Below are positions 47,942 to 57,207 of a stretch of DNA of 64,000 nucleotides, one piece after another. This DNA comes from Chryseobacterium sp. CH21 (GTDB lineage: Bacteria; Bacteroidota; Bacteroidia; Flavobacteriales; Weeksellaceae): NCBI RefSeq assembly GCF_004119445.1, contig NZ_QICI01000029.1:47895-111894 (forward strand), read 5' to 3'. The position numbers and the translations under genes were made by a program. The notes beneath the pieces are model-generated. The model did no database searches. It saw nothing but the letters and a program-made list of their open reading frames with translations, and was not told the origin of the DNA. Each line of letters begins with the position of its first letter. Position 1 is the stretch's first letter.

Positions 47942-47992
47942 AACGGTTTATTATATAAGGAAGTACCTAAAACGCTTCCTTAAAATTGTTTT

Positions 47993-48755
47993 TTAAAATA
48001 GTTTTAATCTGCCAAAGATAAGTTTTAATTTGAACTTTATTATCGAATCTTTGCCTTTTATATCAACTCTGCATAGTTCATAAGGATGCCGGGTTGGGTA
48101 GTAATTAACTCTATTTCCAATTCTTACTGCAAAATCAATTCCTATTTTTTTAAAATAGAAAAGAATACAGTTTTTTCCTTTCCTTTATTAGGGTATTTAC
48201 CATATGGATATGCTAAAACCTTTGAATATGCTATGCCGTGAGCATCAAGAATTTGCATGTTCTTTTCCAGATCTTTTTCTATAAGATCAAAAGATCTGTT
48301 TTTGAGGTTTTCATGGGTATGAGTGTGAAGAGCAATCTCAAAATATTTTTTATCCAGATTCCGGATCTCATCAAAGGTCATCATCTGATAATTTTTATAT
48401 CCGTTTTCTATAAATCCTGTTGGGATAAAAATGGTAGCCTTCAGATTGTATTTCTTCAATAAAGACGGCAGATATTCAAGGTTATTTCTATATCCGTCAT
48501 CAAAGGTAATAATAATATTTTTTTTTGTTGAAATATGAAGTTCGGAAAAAAATGGCAGGTGTATTTCTTACGGTTTAAATATGAAAACTGCTGTTCAAGG
48601 TTTTTTAAATTGACTGTAAGATCTTCATGGCTTTCCTTTTCAACCTGATGGTACATGAGAATGATGAGTCTGTTGCACGGAAAAGCAAAGAGATAGAGAC
48701 GGAAATAGACAACGATAAATACCGTCAGTACAACAGAAATACTATACAGAATCAT
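47993..48755 (-). pseudogene. Polysaccharide deacetylase family protein, frameshifted twice
   Basis: About 254 residues if repaired. The N-terminal part starts with a membrane anchor (LYSISVVLTVFIVVYFRLYL) and LIILMYHQVEKESHEDL. A longer tract (A7 at 48546-48552 or the T9 just left of it, on +) is needed to read IIITFDDGYRNNLEYLPSLL, which holds the catalytic Asp-Asp. The middle has ALHTHTHENLKNRSFDL and AYPYGKYPNKG (metal His and catalytic motifs). A second one-base deficit (T7 at 48145-48151) interrupts the C-terminus, which continues IGIDFAVRIGNRVNYYPTRH to a stop at 47993. NodB-fold enzyme; it starts 1 bp after the GT2 stop. Confidence 0.8.
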
Positions 48756-48756
48756 A

Positions 48757-49539
48757 TTACTTTACTGTATTTTGTTCATTTTCTGACAGTCTTATTTTTT
48801 CACGTAATTTAATGTATTTCAAAAAAGTGTAATAAGACATTGTTTTGGCAATGTAAAATCCAGGAAATCCATCCAGAAAACCTCGTTTGAAAATAAATAC
48901 CTTGATAAATTCAAAAATAGGGCTTACAATGATTTTAAATCTATTGATTTTTTTTCCTCTTTCAAACATTTTTTCCGCCATCATATCAGAATATTTATTG
49001 ATTTTTGAGACATGATGGTGGATACTTTTGTACGTGTAATGATCCAGCCTTCCATCCAGAAGTCCGGATTTTTGATCGGTAATTAAAAATTCATGTACCT
49101 TGTCATCAGAATATCGGGCACATTTTTTTTTGAAAAGCCTGTCACGGTAGACATTTCCCCATCCTCCATATTTAATCAGGTGTATCCCGAGATGGTTGTT
49201 GAATTTGGCCATATAAACATTGAATTCCGGATTTTCTGAAGAAACGATCTTTTTTATGGATTTTTTCATGTCTTCATCAGGAACTTCATCAGCATCCAGA
49301 AACAGAACCCATTCATGAGAACATAAATTAAGGGCATGGTTTTTTTGTTCACCATACCCATTAAATTTTTTCTCAAAGAATTTTATCTGAGGATATTGCT
49401 GGGTGCAAATCTCTTTGGTCTTATCTGTAGAAAAGCTATCAACAATAATAATTTCATCTGCTGTATCTGCAAGAGAATTTAAAAGTCTTACGATGTTCTC
49501 TTCTTCATTATAAGTGATGATTGCAAGGGAGATTGGCAT
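48757..49539 (-). CDS. Family 2 glycosyltransferase (WaaE/KdtX-like)
   Basis: 260 residues. GT-A landmarks: ISLAIITYNEEENIVRLLNS, IIIVDSFSTDKTKEICTQQ, KNHALNLCSHEWVLFLDADE with the DAD metal motif. DDKVHEFLITDQKSGLLDG and RGFLDGFPGFYIAKTMSYYT in the C-terminus match the same subfamily as the gene at 47192-47941. It is the first glycosyltransferase after rocD, from which it is separated by 6 bp. Confidence 0.88.
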   Translation of the reverse strand: MPISLAIITYNEEENIVRLLNSLADTADEIIIVDSFSTDKTKEICTQQYPQIKFFEKKFNGYGEQKNHALNLCSHEWVLFLDADEVPDEDMKKSIKKIVSSENPEFNVYMAKFNNHLGIHLIKYGGWGNVYRDRLFKKKCARYSDDKVHEFLITDQKSGLLDGRLDHYTYKSIHHHVSKINKYSDMMAEKMFERGKKINRFKIIVSPIFEFIKVFIFKRGFLDGFPGFYIAKTMSYYTFLKYIKLREKIRLSENEQNTVK

Positions 49540-49545
49540 TTATAT

Positions 49546-50790
49546 TTAAAATTCTAATATGGTTTTCTCAATAATTCTGACGCAATCCAACAACTGCTCT
49601 TCAGTAATTATCAAAGGTGGTGCCAACCTGATAATGTTACCATGCGTAGGTTTTGCCAGTAATCCGTTTTCTTTTAGCTTTAGGCAAAGATTCCATGCAG
49701 TGGAGCTTTCAGGGGTATCATTGATCAGAATAGCATTTAAAAGGCCTTTTCCTCTTACCTTGGTTATAAGGTCTGTTTTTTCAATTAGCTTGTCAATTTC
49801 AGCTCTGAATAGCTTTCCTAGTTCTTCAGCTCTTTCAGATAATTTTTCGTCAGCTACAACATCCAATGCTGCTATAGCTACTGCACACGCAATTGGATTT
49901 CCTCCGAATGTGGAACCATGCTGTCCGGGTTTAATAACATTCATGATGTTGTCATTTGCTAAAACAGCTGAAACCGGGTACATTCCTCCGGAAAGAGCTT
50001 TTCCTAAAATTAGGATATCCGGCTGCACCTCTTCATGATGACAGGCGATTAGTTTTCCTGTTCTTGCAATTCCTGTCTGAACTTCATCTGCAATGAAAAG
50101 AACGTTGTGTTTTTTACATAGTTCAGAAGCATTTTTAAGGAAGTTTTCATCCGGAACATATACTCCTGCCTCTCCCTGAATAGGTTCTACAAGGAATGCC
50201 GCAATATTGTCTGCTTCTCTGCTAAGAACTTCTTCAAGCGCTGCAATATCGTTGTAAGGAATTTTGATAAATCCGGGTGTAAAAGGCCCGTAGTTTTGAT
50301 TAGCGTCAGGATCATTAGAGAAAGAAACGATGGTTGTTGTTCTTCCATGGAAGTTATTTTCGCAAACGATAATTTTCGCTGCGTTTTCCGAAATCCCTTT
50401 TACTTCATAACTCCATTTTCTGGCAAGCTTTACTGCTGTTTCCACAGCTTCAGCTCCGGAGTTCATGGGTAAAACTTTATCAAACCCGAAAAGAGTAGTT
50501 ATTTTCTGTTCGTATTCTCCTAATTTAGAATTGTAGAACGCTCTTGAAGTTAAAGCCAGCTTTTTTGCCTGTTCTACTAATGCATTTACAATTTTAGGGT
50601 GAGAGTGTCCTTGATTCACTGCAGAATATGCTGAAAGAAAATCATAATATCTTTTGCCCTCTACATCCCAAACGAAGACCCCTTCTCCACGATCCAGAAC
50701 TACTGGAAGAGGGTGATAGTTGTGTGCTCCGTGTTTGTCTTCAAGGTCAATAAAATACTGTGAGTTTTTTGTTTGTTCTGCTGTTGACAT
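49546..50790 (-). CDS. rocD: Ornithine--oxo-acid transaminase
   Basis: 414 residues, PLP class-III aminotransferase converting ornithine and 2-oxoglutarate to glutamate semialdehyde and glutamate. Landmarks: [20 protein letters not shown] at the start (typical of ornithine aminotransferase), [48 protein letters not shown] and the PLP-lysine segment [20 protein letters not shown]. It is the first gene of the minus-strand unit and leads into the glycosyltransferases with 6 bp spacing, an unusual neighbour for a catabolic enzyme. Confidence 0.95.
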   Translation of the reverse strand: MSTAEQTKNSQYFIDLEDKHGAHNYHPLPVVLDRGEGVFVWDVEGKRYYDFLSAYSAVNQGHSHPKIVNALVEQAKKLALTSRAFYNSKLGEYEQKITTLFGFDKVLPMNSGAEAVETAVKLARKWSYEVKGISENAAKIIVCENNFHGRTTTIVSFSNDPDANQNYGPFTPGFIKIPYNDIAALEEVLSREADNIAAFLVEPIQGEAGVYVPDENFLKNASELCKKHNVLFIADEVQTGIARTGKLIACHHEEVQPDILILGKALSGGMYPVSAVLANDNIMNVIKPGQHGSTFGGNPIACAVAIAALDVVADEKLSERAEELGKLFRAEIDKLIEKTDLITKVRGKGLLNAILINDTPESSTAWNLCLKLKENGLLAKPTHGNIIRLAPPLIITEEQLLDCVRIIEKTILEF

Positions 50791-51031
50791 ATATTTTGGT
50801 TTTCAACAAAATTACACAATATTAATGATATGGATGAACAAATGCTCAGTATGGTTTTGGGATATAATTGAAGTAGATTTTAAGCTGGAAGAATGTCGTA
50901 TTAGAAAATAATTTCTTTGTAGGCAGATAGTTTTAGGTATTATATCTTTCTTATAGCAGGATTTTTATTTTCTGCTTCTTTGTTAATTTTTATTCATCGT
51001 TGGCCATAGAATGGCTTTTCTGATATAAAAC

Positions 51032-51062
51032 AAAAACTGCCTCAAAAAGAGGCAGTTTTATA
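51032..51062 (-). terminator. Rho-independent terminator after accC
   Basis: 10-bp perfect stem AAACTGCCTC / GAGGCAGTTT with an A5 loop, 20 bp beyond the accC stop. The 290 bp between here and rocD contain no further feature that I can support. Confidence 0.85.
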
Positions 51063-51079
51063 GTATATTTTAAATAATC

Positions 51080-52435
51080 TTAGTGATTATCATATTTCCT
51101 ATCCATTACAAAATCTTCCATGAATTTTGTAGTATAGTTTCCTGCAAGATAATCTTCATTATCCATCAGTTGTCTGTGGAAAGGAATAGTTGTTTTTACT
51201 CCCTCAATATAGAACTCTTCAAGGGCACGTCTCATTTTAGCAATAGCTTCTTCACGGGTCTGAGCCGTAGTGATAAGCTTCGCAATCATAGAGTCGTAGT
51301 TAGAAGGAATAGAATATCCGGAATAAACGTGAGTGTCTACTCTGATTCCGTGTCCGCCAGGGATGTTTAATCCTGTGATTTTCCCTGGAGAAGGTCTGAA
51401 GTCTGTATAAGGATCTTCTGCGTTGATTCTACACTCGATGGAGTGTAATTTAGGATAATAGTTGATTCCTGAGATAGGAGTTCCTGCAGCAAGAAGAATT
51501 TGCTCTCTGATCAGGTCATAATCAATTACCTGCTCAGTAATAGGGTGCTCTACCTGGATTCTTGTATTCATCTCCATGAAATAGAAATTTCTGTGCTTGT
51601 CTACAAGGAATTCGATAGTTCCTACTCCCTCATATCCAATAAATTCAGCAGCTTTAACCGCAGCCTCACCCATTTTCTCACGAAGTTCATCTGTCATGAA
51701 AGGAGAAGGAGTTTCTTCAGTCAATTTCTGATTTCTTCTCTGTACAGAACAGTCTCTTTCAGAAAGGTGGCAAGCTTTACCGAATTGGTCACCAGCAACC
51801 TGAATTTCAATGTGTCTAGGCTCTTCAATCAGTTTTTCCATATACATTCCTCCGTTTCCAAAGGCCGCTACAGCTTCCTGAATGGCAGATTCCCAGTGAT
51901 CTTTAAGGTCTTCAGCTTTCCAAACAGCTCTCATTCCTTTTCCACCACCACCGGCAGTAGCTTTGATCATTACAGGATATCCTGTTTCTTCAGCTACTTT
52001 TACAGCGTGTTCGTAAGATTCAATCAAACCGTCAGAACCAGGTACACATGGTACACCTGCAGCTTTCATGGTAGCCTTAGCGTTAGCTTTATCTCCCATT
52101 TTTTCAATCTGTTCAGGAGAAGCACCAATAAATTTGATACCATTCTTTTCGCAGATTCTTGAGAAGTTAGCATTTTCAGATAAGAATCCGTAACCAGGGT
52201 GAATGGCATCTGCGTTGGTAATTTCCGCTGCAGCAATAATGTTAGGAATTTTAAGATATGAGTCTTTACTCATTGCAGGGCCAATACATACCGCTTCATC
52301 AGCAAATCTTACGTGAAGACTGTCTTTATCAGCAGTAGAGTATACTGCAACGGTTTTGATCCCCATTTCTTTACAAGTACGTAAAATACGCATTGCAATT
52401 TCGCCACGATTGGCTATTAATATTTTTTTGAACAT
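51080..52435 (-). CDS. accC: Biotin carboxylase subunit of acetyl-CoA carboxylase
   Basis: 451 residues starting [20 protein letters not shown]; an in-frame ATG 9 bp upstream (52444) is possible. ATP-grasp enzyme that carboxylates biotin. Landmarks: [20 protein letters not shown] (ATP loop), [39 protein letters not shown] (metal and catalytic Arg) and [19 protein letters not shown]. It follows accB; a repeat element lies between them. Confidence 0.96.
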   Translation of the reverse strand: MFKKILIANRGEIAMRILRTCKEMGIKTVAVYSTADKDSLHVRFADEAVCIGPAMSKDSYLKIPNIIAAAEITNADAIHPGYGFLSENANFSRICEKNGIKFIGASPEQIEKMGDKANAKATMKAAGVPCVPGSDGLIESYEHAVKVAEETGYPVMIKATAGGGGKGMRAVWKAEDLKDHWESAIQEAVAAFGNGGMYMEKLIEEPRHIEIQVAGDQFGKACHLSERDCSVQRRNQKLTEETPSPFMTDELREKMGEAAVKAAEFIGYEGVGTIEFLVDKHRNFYFMEMNTRIQVEHPITEQVIDYDLIREQILLAAGTPISGINYYPKLHSIECRINAEDPYTDFRPSPGKITGLNIPGGHGIRVDTHVYSGYSIPSNYDSMIAKLITTAQTREEAIAKMRRALEEFYIEGVKTTIPFHRQLMDNEDYLAGNYTTKFMEDFVMDRKYDNH

Positions 52436-52442
52436 CTTCTTC

Positions 52443-52536
52443 AATTTGAAAATTAGATAATTTGAAAATTAGATAATGTTATTTTAATGTAGAATTTAAT
52501 CTAACATCTAATGTCTAACATCTAACTTCTAAATTA
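52443..52536. repeat. Tandem 16-mer plus inverted low-complexity repeat between accB and accC
   Basis: AATTTGAAAATTAGAT occurs twice in perfect tandem (52443-52458 and 52459-52474). About 20 bp on, the complementary pattern TCTAACATCTAATG, TCTAACATCTAACTTCTAAA follows. The halves could pair as an imperfect hairpin inside the accB-accC transcript. Related sequence is present at 57899-57945. Confidence 0.55.
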
Positions 52537-53016
52537 AGATGGATCTACTAAGAATAAAGGTTGGTCATACTCTACAGGAGTAGCATCGTCCACTAGAATT
52601 TTAACGATTTTTCCGCTGATTTCAGATTCAATCTGGTTGAATAATTTCATCGCTTCAATAACGCAAACTACTTTACCAACAGAAACTTCGTCACCTACAT
52701 TTACAAATACGTCTTTATCAGGAGATGGCTTTCTATAGAAAGTACCGATCATTGGAGACTTGATCGTTACATATTTACTGTCATCAGATGCAGCTTCAGC
52801 TTTCTCGGCAGCAGGAGCAGCAGGAGTTGCAACAGGTGCCGGAGCAGCTACTGCTTGAGGTGCAGTGTGGTATACTGCAGGTTGTGCATAAACAGCATCG
52901 CTTCCAGCTAATGGAGTTTTAATAGTGATTTCGAAATCTTTAGTTTTGTATTTCACTTCTGAAACCTCAGCTTTAGATACAAACTTGATAAGATTTTGTA
53001 TGTCTTTAATGTCCAT
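52534..53016 (-). CDS. accB: Biotin carboxyl carrier protein of acetyl-CoA carboxylase
   Basis: 160 residues from ATG 53016 (MDIKDIQNLIKFVSKAEVSE); the frame is open further upstream, but only from a TTG beyond the promoter. An Ala/Pro-rich linker (about 50-80) is followed by the biotinyl domain with the lysine in VIEAMKLFNQIESE. A TATCTTTG -7 box lies at 53040-53047 (minus), giving accB-accC their own promoter behind the rpmF terminator. Confidence 0.96.
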   Translation of the reverse strand: MDIKDIQNLIKFVSKAEVSEVKYKTKDFEITIKTPLAGSDAVYAQPAVYHTAPQAVAAPAPVATPAAPAAEKAEAASDDSKYVTIKSPMIGTFYRKPSPDKDVFVNVGDEVSVGKVVCVIEAMKLFNQIESEISGKIVKILVDDATPVEYDQPLFLVDPS

Positions 53017-53069
53017 AAATTTGATATTTGATTTTGGTTCAAAGATACCAAAAAAACGTAAAAAACAAC

Positions 53070-53110
53070 AAAAAACCGCCAAATTTTATCAAAATTGGGC
53101 GGTTTTTGTA
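53070..53110 (-). terminator. Rho-independent terminator after rpmF
   Basis: Stem AAAAACCGCC / GGCGGTTTTT with an inner AAATTTT/AAAATT extension and a short loop, in the gap between rpmF and accB. It separates ribosomal from lipid-synthesis transcription. Confidence 0.85.
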
Positions 53111-53143
53111 TTAAAATGAGGCTTTTTCAGTGAAAAGCGTCTC

Positions 53144-53347
53144 TTAGTTTTCTTCAGTAGCTGCTACTTCTTTTTCCAATACTACTTTACCTCTGTAGTA
53201 AAGTTTTCCTTCATGCCAGTGAGCTCTGTGGTATAGGTGAAGCTCTCCTGTTGTTGCATCTTTAGCTAATTGAGGAACTACAGCTTTGTAGTGAGTTCTT
53301 CTTTTATCTCTTCTTGTGGACGATTGTCTTCTCTTTGGATGTGCCAT
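53144..53347 (-). CDS. rpmF: 50S ribosomal protein L32
   Basis: 67 residues. Start [20 protein letters not shown] is diagnostic for L32, which is zinc-free here (no CxxC pair). The C-terminal part [20 protein letters not shown] is the Bacteroidota form. It lies between DUF177 and accB, the usual flavobacterial order. Confidence 0.96.
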   Translation of the reverse strand: MAHPKRRQSSTRRDKRRTHYKAVVPQLAKDATTGELHLYHRAHWHEGKLYYRGKVVLEKEVAATEEN

Positions 53348-53414
53348 TTTCTAATAACTTTTTTAATTGATGAGCGATGAGATTCATCATCTCATCATAT
53401 TTAAATTATTCTAT

Positions 53415-53945
53415 TTAATTATTGTCTTTTAACTTTCTTAAAGCATCCCATCGGGGATCACTTTCATGTTCTTCCTCCTCATTTTCCTCAATATCTTTCG
53501 GACTGAACTGATCAAGAATTTTAAGATCTTCATCATTGACGTTCGGTGATATCTTTTTCATCGGGATAGAAAGCATTACATTTTCATAAATCAAATGTGC
53601 TACGTTGAAAGCATGCTCTGTGGTCGGAATGGTAATGACATCTTCATTACTGTCATCATATTCTTCCCCGAAATTCACCAAAATCTTGATCTCATTCTCA
53701 ATAGGATAGTCGAAATCTTCATTTGTGATGTCACAAACCAACTCTACCAATCCTTTAATTTTAATCTCAAATTCTAAAAAAGTAGTATGCTTATCAAGGG
53801 ATACATGTACTTCTATTCTAGGATTTGTAAATTCCTGTTCAGTGTCAAATAATTGAAAGAACGTATTATCTATCTCAAACCTGAACTCGTGTTTTCCGGT
53901 TTTTAGTCCAGAAAAGCTTACGTCATAGTTTCTTAACTTGTCCAT
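53415..53945 (-). CDS. DUF177 (YceD-like) protein
   Basis: 176 residues from ATG 53945 (MDKLRNYDVSFSGLKTG). A further in-frame start upstream was rejected since it adds a hydrophobic stretch not seen in the family. The DUF177 core is visible as LEFEIKIKGLVELVCDITNE, FDYPIENEIKILVNFGEEYD and the C-terminal ENVMLSIPMKKISPNV with DPRWDALRKLKDNN. The family is linked to 23S rRNA accumulation and is almost always beside rpmF, as here. A double Glu-rich acidic tail follows. Confidence 0.92.
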   Translation of the reverse strand: MDKLRNYDVSFSGLKTGKHEFRFEIDNTFFQLFDTEQEFTNPRIEVHVSLDKHTTFLEFEIKIKGLVELVCDITNEDFDYPIENEIKILVNFGEEYDDSNEDVITIPTTEHAFNVAHLIYENVMLSIPMKKISPNVNDEDLKILDQFSPKDIEENEEEEHESDPRWDALRKLKDNN

Positions 53946-54028
53946 AAAATGAGTGTGCAAAAATATGCATTTTTTTATAATAACAAATAAAATCTGAAAC
54001 AAATTAATTTAAAATTTGTTTTAAAGAT

Positions 54029-55120
54029 TTATGCTTCAGTTTCCTCCGGTAGATCTTCATCTATTCCGTTGTCTACAACCATTTTTCTTGGTTGAAGGCG
54101 GTCGTTCATCAGTTCGCTGTATTCACTTCTGTTCTTGAAAACCTTAATCGCTGTGAAGATAGCTTCTGTAAAACTCTGCTCATCCGCTACATTTTTCCCC
54201 GCAATATCATATGCAACTCCATGGTCCGGAGATGTTCTGATAAAAGGAAGTCCTGCAGTATAGTTTACGCCCTCTTCATACGCAAGCGTTTTGAATGGTG
54301 CCAGCCCCTGGTCATGATACATCGCTAAAACAGCATCGAAATTTTTGTATTTACTCGGCTGAAAGAAGCTGTCTGCAGGGAAAGGACCGAATGCCAGTAT
54401 TCCATTATCAGAAAGTTCTTTGATGGCCGGGCTGATGATTTCAATTTCTTCATTGCCGATGACACCGCCATCTCCTGCATGAGGATTTAACCCTAACACC
54501 GCAATTTTAGGTTTTTGAATACAGAAATCTTCTATTAATGTTTGGTTTAATACTCTGATCTGTTTCTTTATTTTTTCCTTGGAGATATTTTCAGCGATCT
54601 GTGCAATAGGGATATGATGCGTAGAAACGGCTACTTTAAGGTCTTCAGTAACAAGGAACATTAACCCCTTTTTGTTGAATTTCTCTTCAAAATATCCCGT
54701 ATGTCCGGCATGTTTAAAGCCCATTTTTACCATTTCATCTTTGTTGATGGGAGCAGTTACCAGAACATCAATATCTCCTTTCATCAAAGCTTCAGTTGCG
54801 GCCTCCAGAGAATCTATCGCCATTTTAGTGGATTCTTCTGTAGGAACTCCCAATTCTACATTGACGTTTTCTTTAGTAAGATTCACCATATTCAGTTTTC
54901 CTGCCTGAGCCTGTGAAGCTTCGTTAACATAGTTGAAATTAAGATTCAGCTTGAAAATATTTTTCTGATAAGTGAATAATTTTCCCGAACCAAAAATTAC
55001 AGGAGTGAAAAAATCCGTAATGGTTTTGTCTTTCAGAGACTTCATAATGATCTCCGGGCCGATGCCGTTGAAATCACCGATTGAAATTCCTACTCGTACT
55101 TTATGGTTTTTTGGGCTCAT
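54029..55120 (-). CDS. pdxA: 4-hydroxythreonine-4-phosphate dehydrogenase
   Basis: 363 residues, pyridoxal phosphate synthesis. Landmarks: VRVGISIGDFNGIGPEIIMK at the N-terminus, VTAPINKDEMVKMGFKHAGH in the middle, LGLNPHAGDGGVIGNEEIE (metal His) and MYHDQGLAPFKTLAYEEGV near the C-terminus. It is divergent from ribE, with 48 bp between starts; a TAAATTTG -7 box for pdxA lies at 55149-55156 on the minus strand. Confidence 0.95.
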   Translation of the reverse strand: MSPKNHKVRVGISIGDFNGIGPEIIMKSLKDKTITDFFTPVIFGSGKLFTYQKNIFKLNLNFNYVNEASQAQAGKLNMVNLTKENVNVELGVPTEESTKMAIDSLEAATEALMKGDIDVLVTAPINKDEMVKMGFKHAGHTGYFEEKFNKKGLMFLVTEDLKVAVSTHHIPIAQIAENISKEKIKKQIRVLNQTLIEDFCIQKPKIAVLGLNPHAGDGGVIGNEEIEIISPAIKELSDNGILAFGPFPADSFFQPSKYKNFDAVLAMYHDQGLAPFKTLAYEEGVNYTAGLPFIRTSPDHGVAYDIAGKNVADEQSFTEAIFTAIKVFKNRSEYSELMNDRLQPRKMVVDNGIDEDLPEETEA

Positions 55121-55168
55121 TTTGATTATCTTTGAAGATTATAATTTACAAATTTAGCAAAAAATAAT

Positions 55169-55753
55169 ATGTTCACAGGAATTATTGAAGCAGTTGGTGT
55201 TATTGAGAAGATTGAAGAAAAAGGAAGTAATATAGATTTTACCCTGACTTGTCCTTTTACAAACGAGCTGAAAATTGATCAGAGCCTTGCTCATAACGGA
55301 TGCTGCCTTACAGTTGTTGAAATAAAAGACAATCAATATGTAGTAACTGCGATCAACGAAACTCTTGAAAAAACCAACCTTGGAAAATGGGAATTGGGTA
55401 CCGTTGTGAATCTTGAGCGATGCATGAAGATGGATGGTAGACTGGATGGTCACATCGTTCAGGGGCATGTTGATAAAACCGGTGAAGTGGTGGGAATTGA
55501 AAATAAAGACGGAAGTTATTTTATTACGATGAAATATGATAATGACGGAAGTTTTGTGACCGTGCCACAGGGTTCAATCACGGTAAACGGAATCAGTCTT
55601 ACTGTTGCTAAAAGTGAGGATGCTCAGTTTTCTGTAGCCATTATTCCTTATACATGGGAATTTACCAATATGAAACATTTGAAAATTGGAGACAAAGTAA
55701 ACCTGGAATTTGATATCATTGGTAAGTATATTGCTAGGTTAATTAAAAAGTAG
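55169..55753 (+). CDS. ribE: Riboflavin synthase alpha chain
   Basis: 194 residues, dismutates two lumazines to riboflavin. Two tandem lumazine-binding halves are seen: MFTGIIEAVGVIEKIEEKGS with LAHNGCCLTVVEI, and GRLDGHIVQGHVDKTGEVVG with GSITVNGISLTVAKS. A TATCTTTG -7 box lies at 55127-55134. No FMN-riboswitch fold could be recognised in the 48-bp leader. Confidence 0.95.
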   Translation: MFTGIIEAVGVIEKIEEKGSNIDFTLTCPFTNELKIDQSLAHNGCCLTVVEIKDNQYVVTAINETLEKTNLGKWELGTVVNLERCMKMDGRLDGHIVQGHVDKTGEVVGIENKDGSYFITMKYDNDGSFVTVPQGSITVNGISLTVAKSEDAQFSVAIIPYTWEFTNMKHLKIGDKVNLEFDIIGKYIARLIKK

Positions 55754-55754
55754 A

Positions 55755-57207
55755 ATGTCAATTAATAAGTATAAAGGATATAGCTTAAGGAACCGGGTTT
55801 TTTGGTTTCCTCCTGGTATGTTTTTTAAGTGTGGTAGCTACTTCACTTGTGCCGTACTTTGTGTTGAGGAACAACTCCATGCAGCAAAGTAATATTGACA
55901 TGCAGGAGAAAACCAATGCGGTCATGCGGTATTTGGATTATGCAGTAAGTCAGACTCTTGTAGAAACCCATGATCTTCCGAAAGTTTTAGGAAACAAAAT
56001 CTTTGAGATTGCTGATATCAATCAGCATGATATTGTTATTTATGATCTGAAAGGAGGTTATCTGCTTTCCAATAAAGATGAAGCTTTGATCGATCAGAAA
56101 ACTATTCCTATAGAAATAGTGAACAGAATTCTGGCGACCGATGCAAGGGTAGATATGGTAAGGTATGATGCTGCTAAAGACGCTAAACTTACCTCTTCCT
56201 ATCTTTTGTTGAAAAACAATGAGCTGGAACCTGTCGGGATTGTTTATATTCCTTTATACCATAATGAATCTGCTTATCTGGATGTCCTTCATCAGTACGT
56301 AAAATATATTCTTTTAGTTGATATTTTCCTTATTCTGTTTAGTGTATGGATCAGCTGGGTGACTTCTAACAGCCTTGCGAAGACTATTACGAAATTCTCT
56401 GATATGATTACCCGTATTACATTGTTTGAAAATGAAATGCGTCCTATCAGATATTATAAAAATGATGAGCTTAATGCTCTGGCAAGAGCTTATAACAGAA
56501 TGATTCTACAGATTCAGGATCAGAAAGAGAGACTTAGGTTTAAAGCATCTGAAGAAGCCTGGAGGGAAATGGCGAAACAGGTTGCGCATGAGGTAAAGAA
56601 TCCGCTGACTCCTATGAAGCTGACGATTCAGAATTTTGAAAGAAAATTTGATCCGGAAGATCCGAATATCAAAGAGAGAGTAAAACAGATGAGTAAAACT
56701 ATCGTTGATCAAATTGACCTGATTGCAACGGTAGCTTCAGCTTTCTCGGAATTTGCAAAACTTCCTGAAAAAAATAATGAAGTAATCAATCTGAATACAG
56801 AGGTTGAAGATATCCTTCGCGTATTCAATGACGACAGTATCTTTATGCATGCCAATAAGAATAATATTATGATCAATATGGACAGGATTTATCTTTCCAG
56901 GATTATAACCAACCTTGTTACCAATGCAAAACAGGCGGAGAGTGATGAAAGAAAACTGATCATCAACGTAGATGTAGAACAGCATCAGAGAAGAGTAATC
57001 ATTTCTGTTCAGGACAACGGAGTCGGAATTCCTGAAAATATGTACGAAAGAATCTTTGAACCGAATTTTACTTCTAAAAGCAGTGGAATGGGACTTGGCC
57101 TGTCCATGGTAAGAAAGATGATTGAGGATTATAAAGGAGAGATCTCTGTGAAATCAGAAGTAGGGAAGGGATCTACATTCATTATTACACTGCCTACCAA
57201 TTTATAG
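55755..57207 (+). pseudogene. NtrY-like sensor histidine kinase, frameshifted near the start
   Basis: About 483 residues if repaired. The natural start is ATG 55755 (MSINKYKGYSLRNRV) followed by a membrane segment. The T6 tract at 55798-55803 has one T too many; with T5 it reads RVFGFLLVCFLSVVATSLVP and joins the long frame (from 55831). Next come a periplasmic sensor region, a second membrane segment (LLVDIFLILFSVWISWV), HAMP, then the H-box HEVKNPLTPMKLTIQ and the ATPase domain with GVGIPENMYERIFEP and SSGMGLGLSMVRKMIE. No response regulator is adjacent; it overlaps trmN6 by one base. Confidence 0.85.

Noticed and set aside
49559..50038. 159-codon open frame on + across rocD
   Set aside because: Antisense shadow of rocD; all conserved PLP-enzyme motifs are on the minus strand.
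50830..50911. Short + frames between rocD and accC terminator
   Set aside because: Interrupted after 13 codons or lacking a start; no conserved motif seen.
51500..52162. 220-codon open frame on + across accC
   Set aside because: Antisense shadow of the strongly conserved accC coding region; it has no protein-like motifs and Ser/Phe-biased content from the complementary frame.
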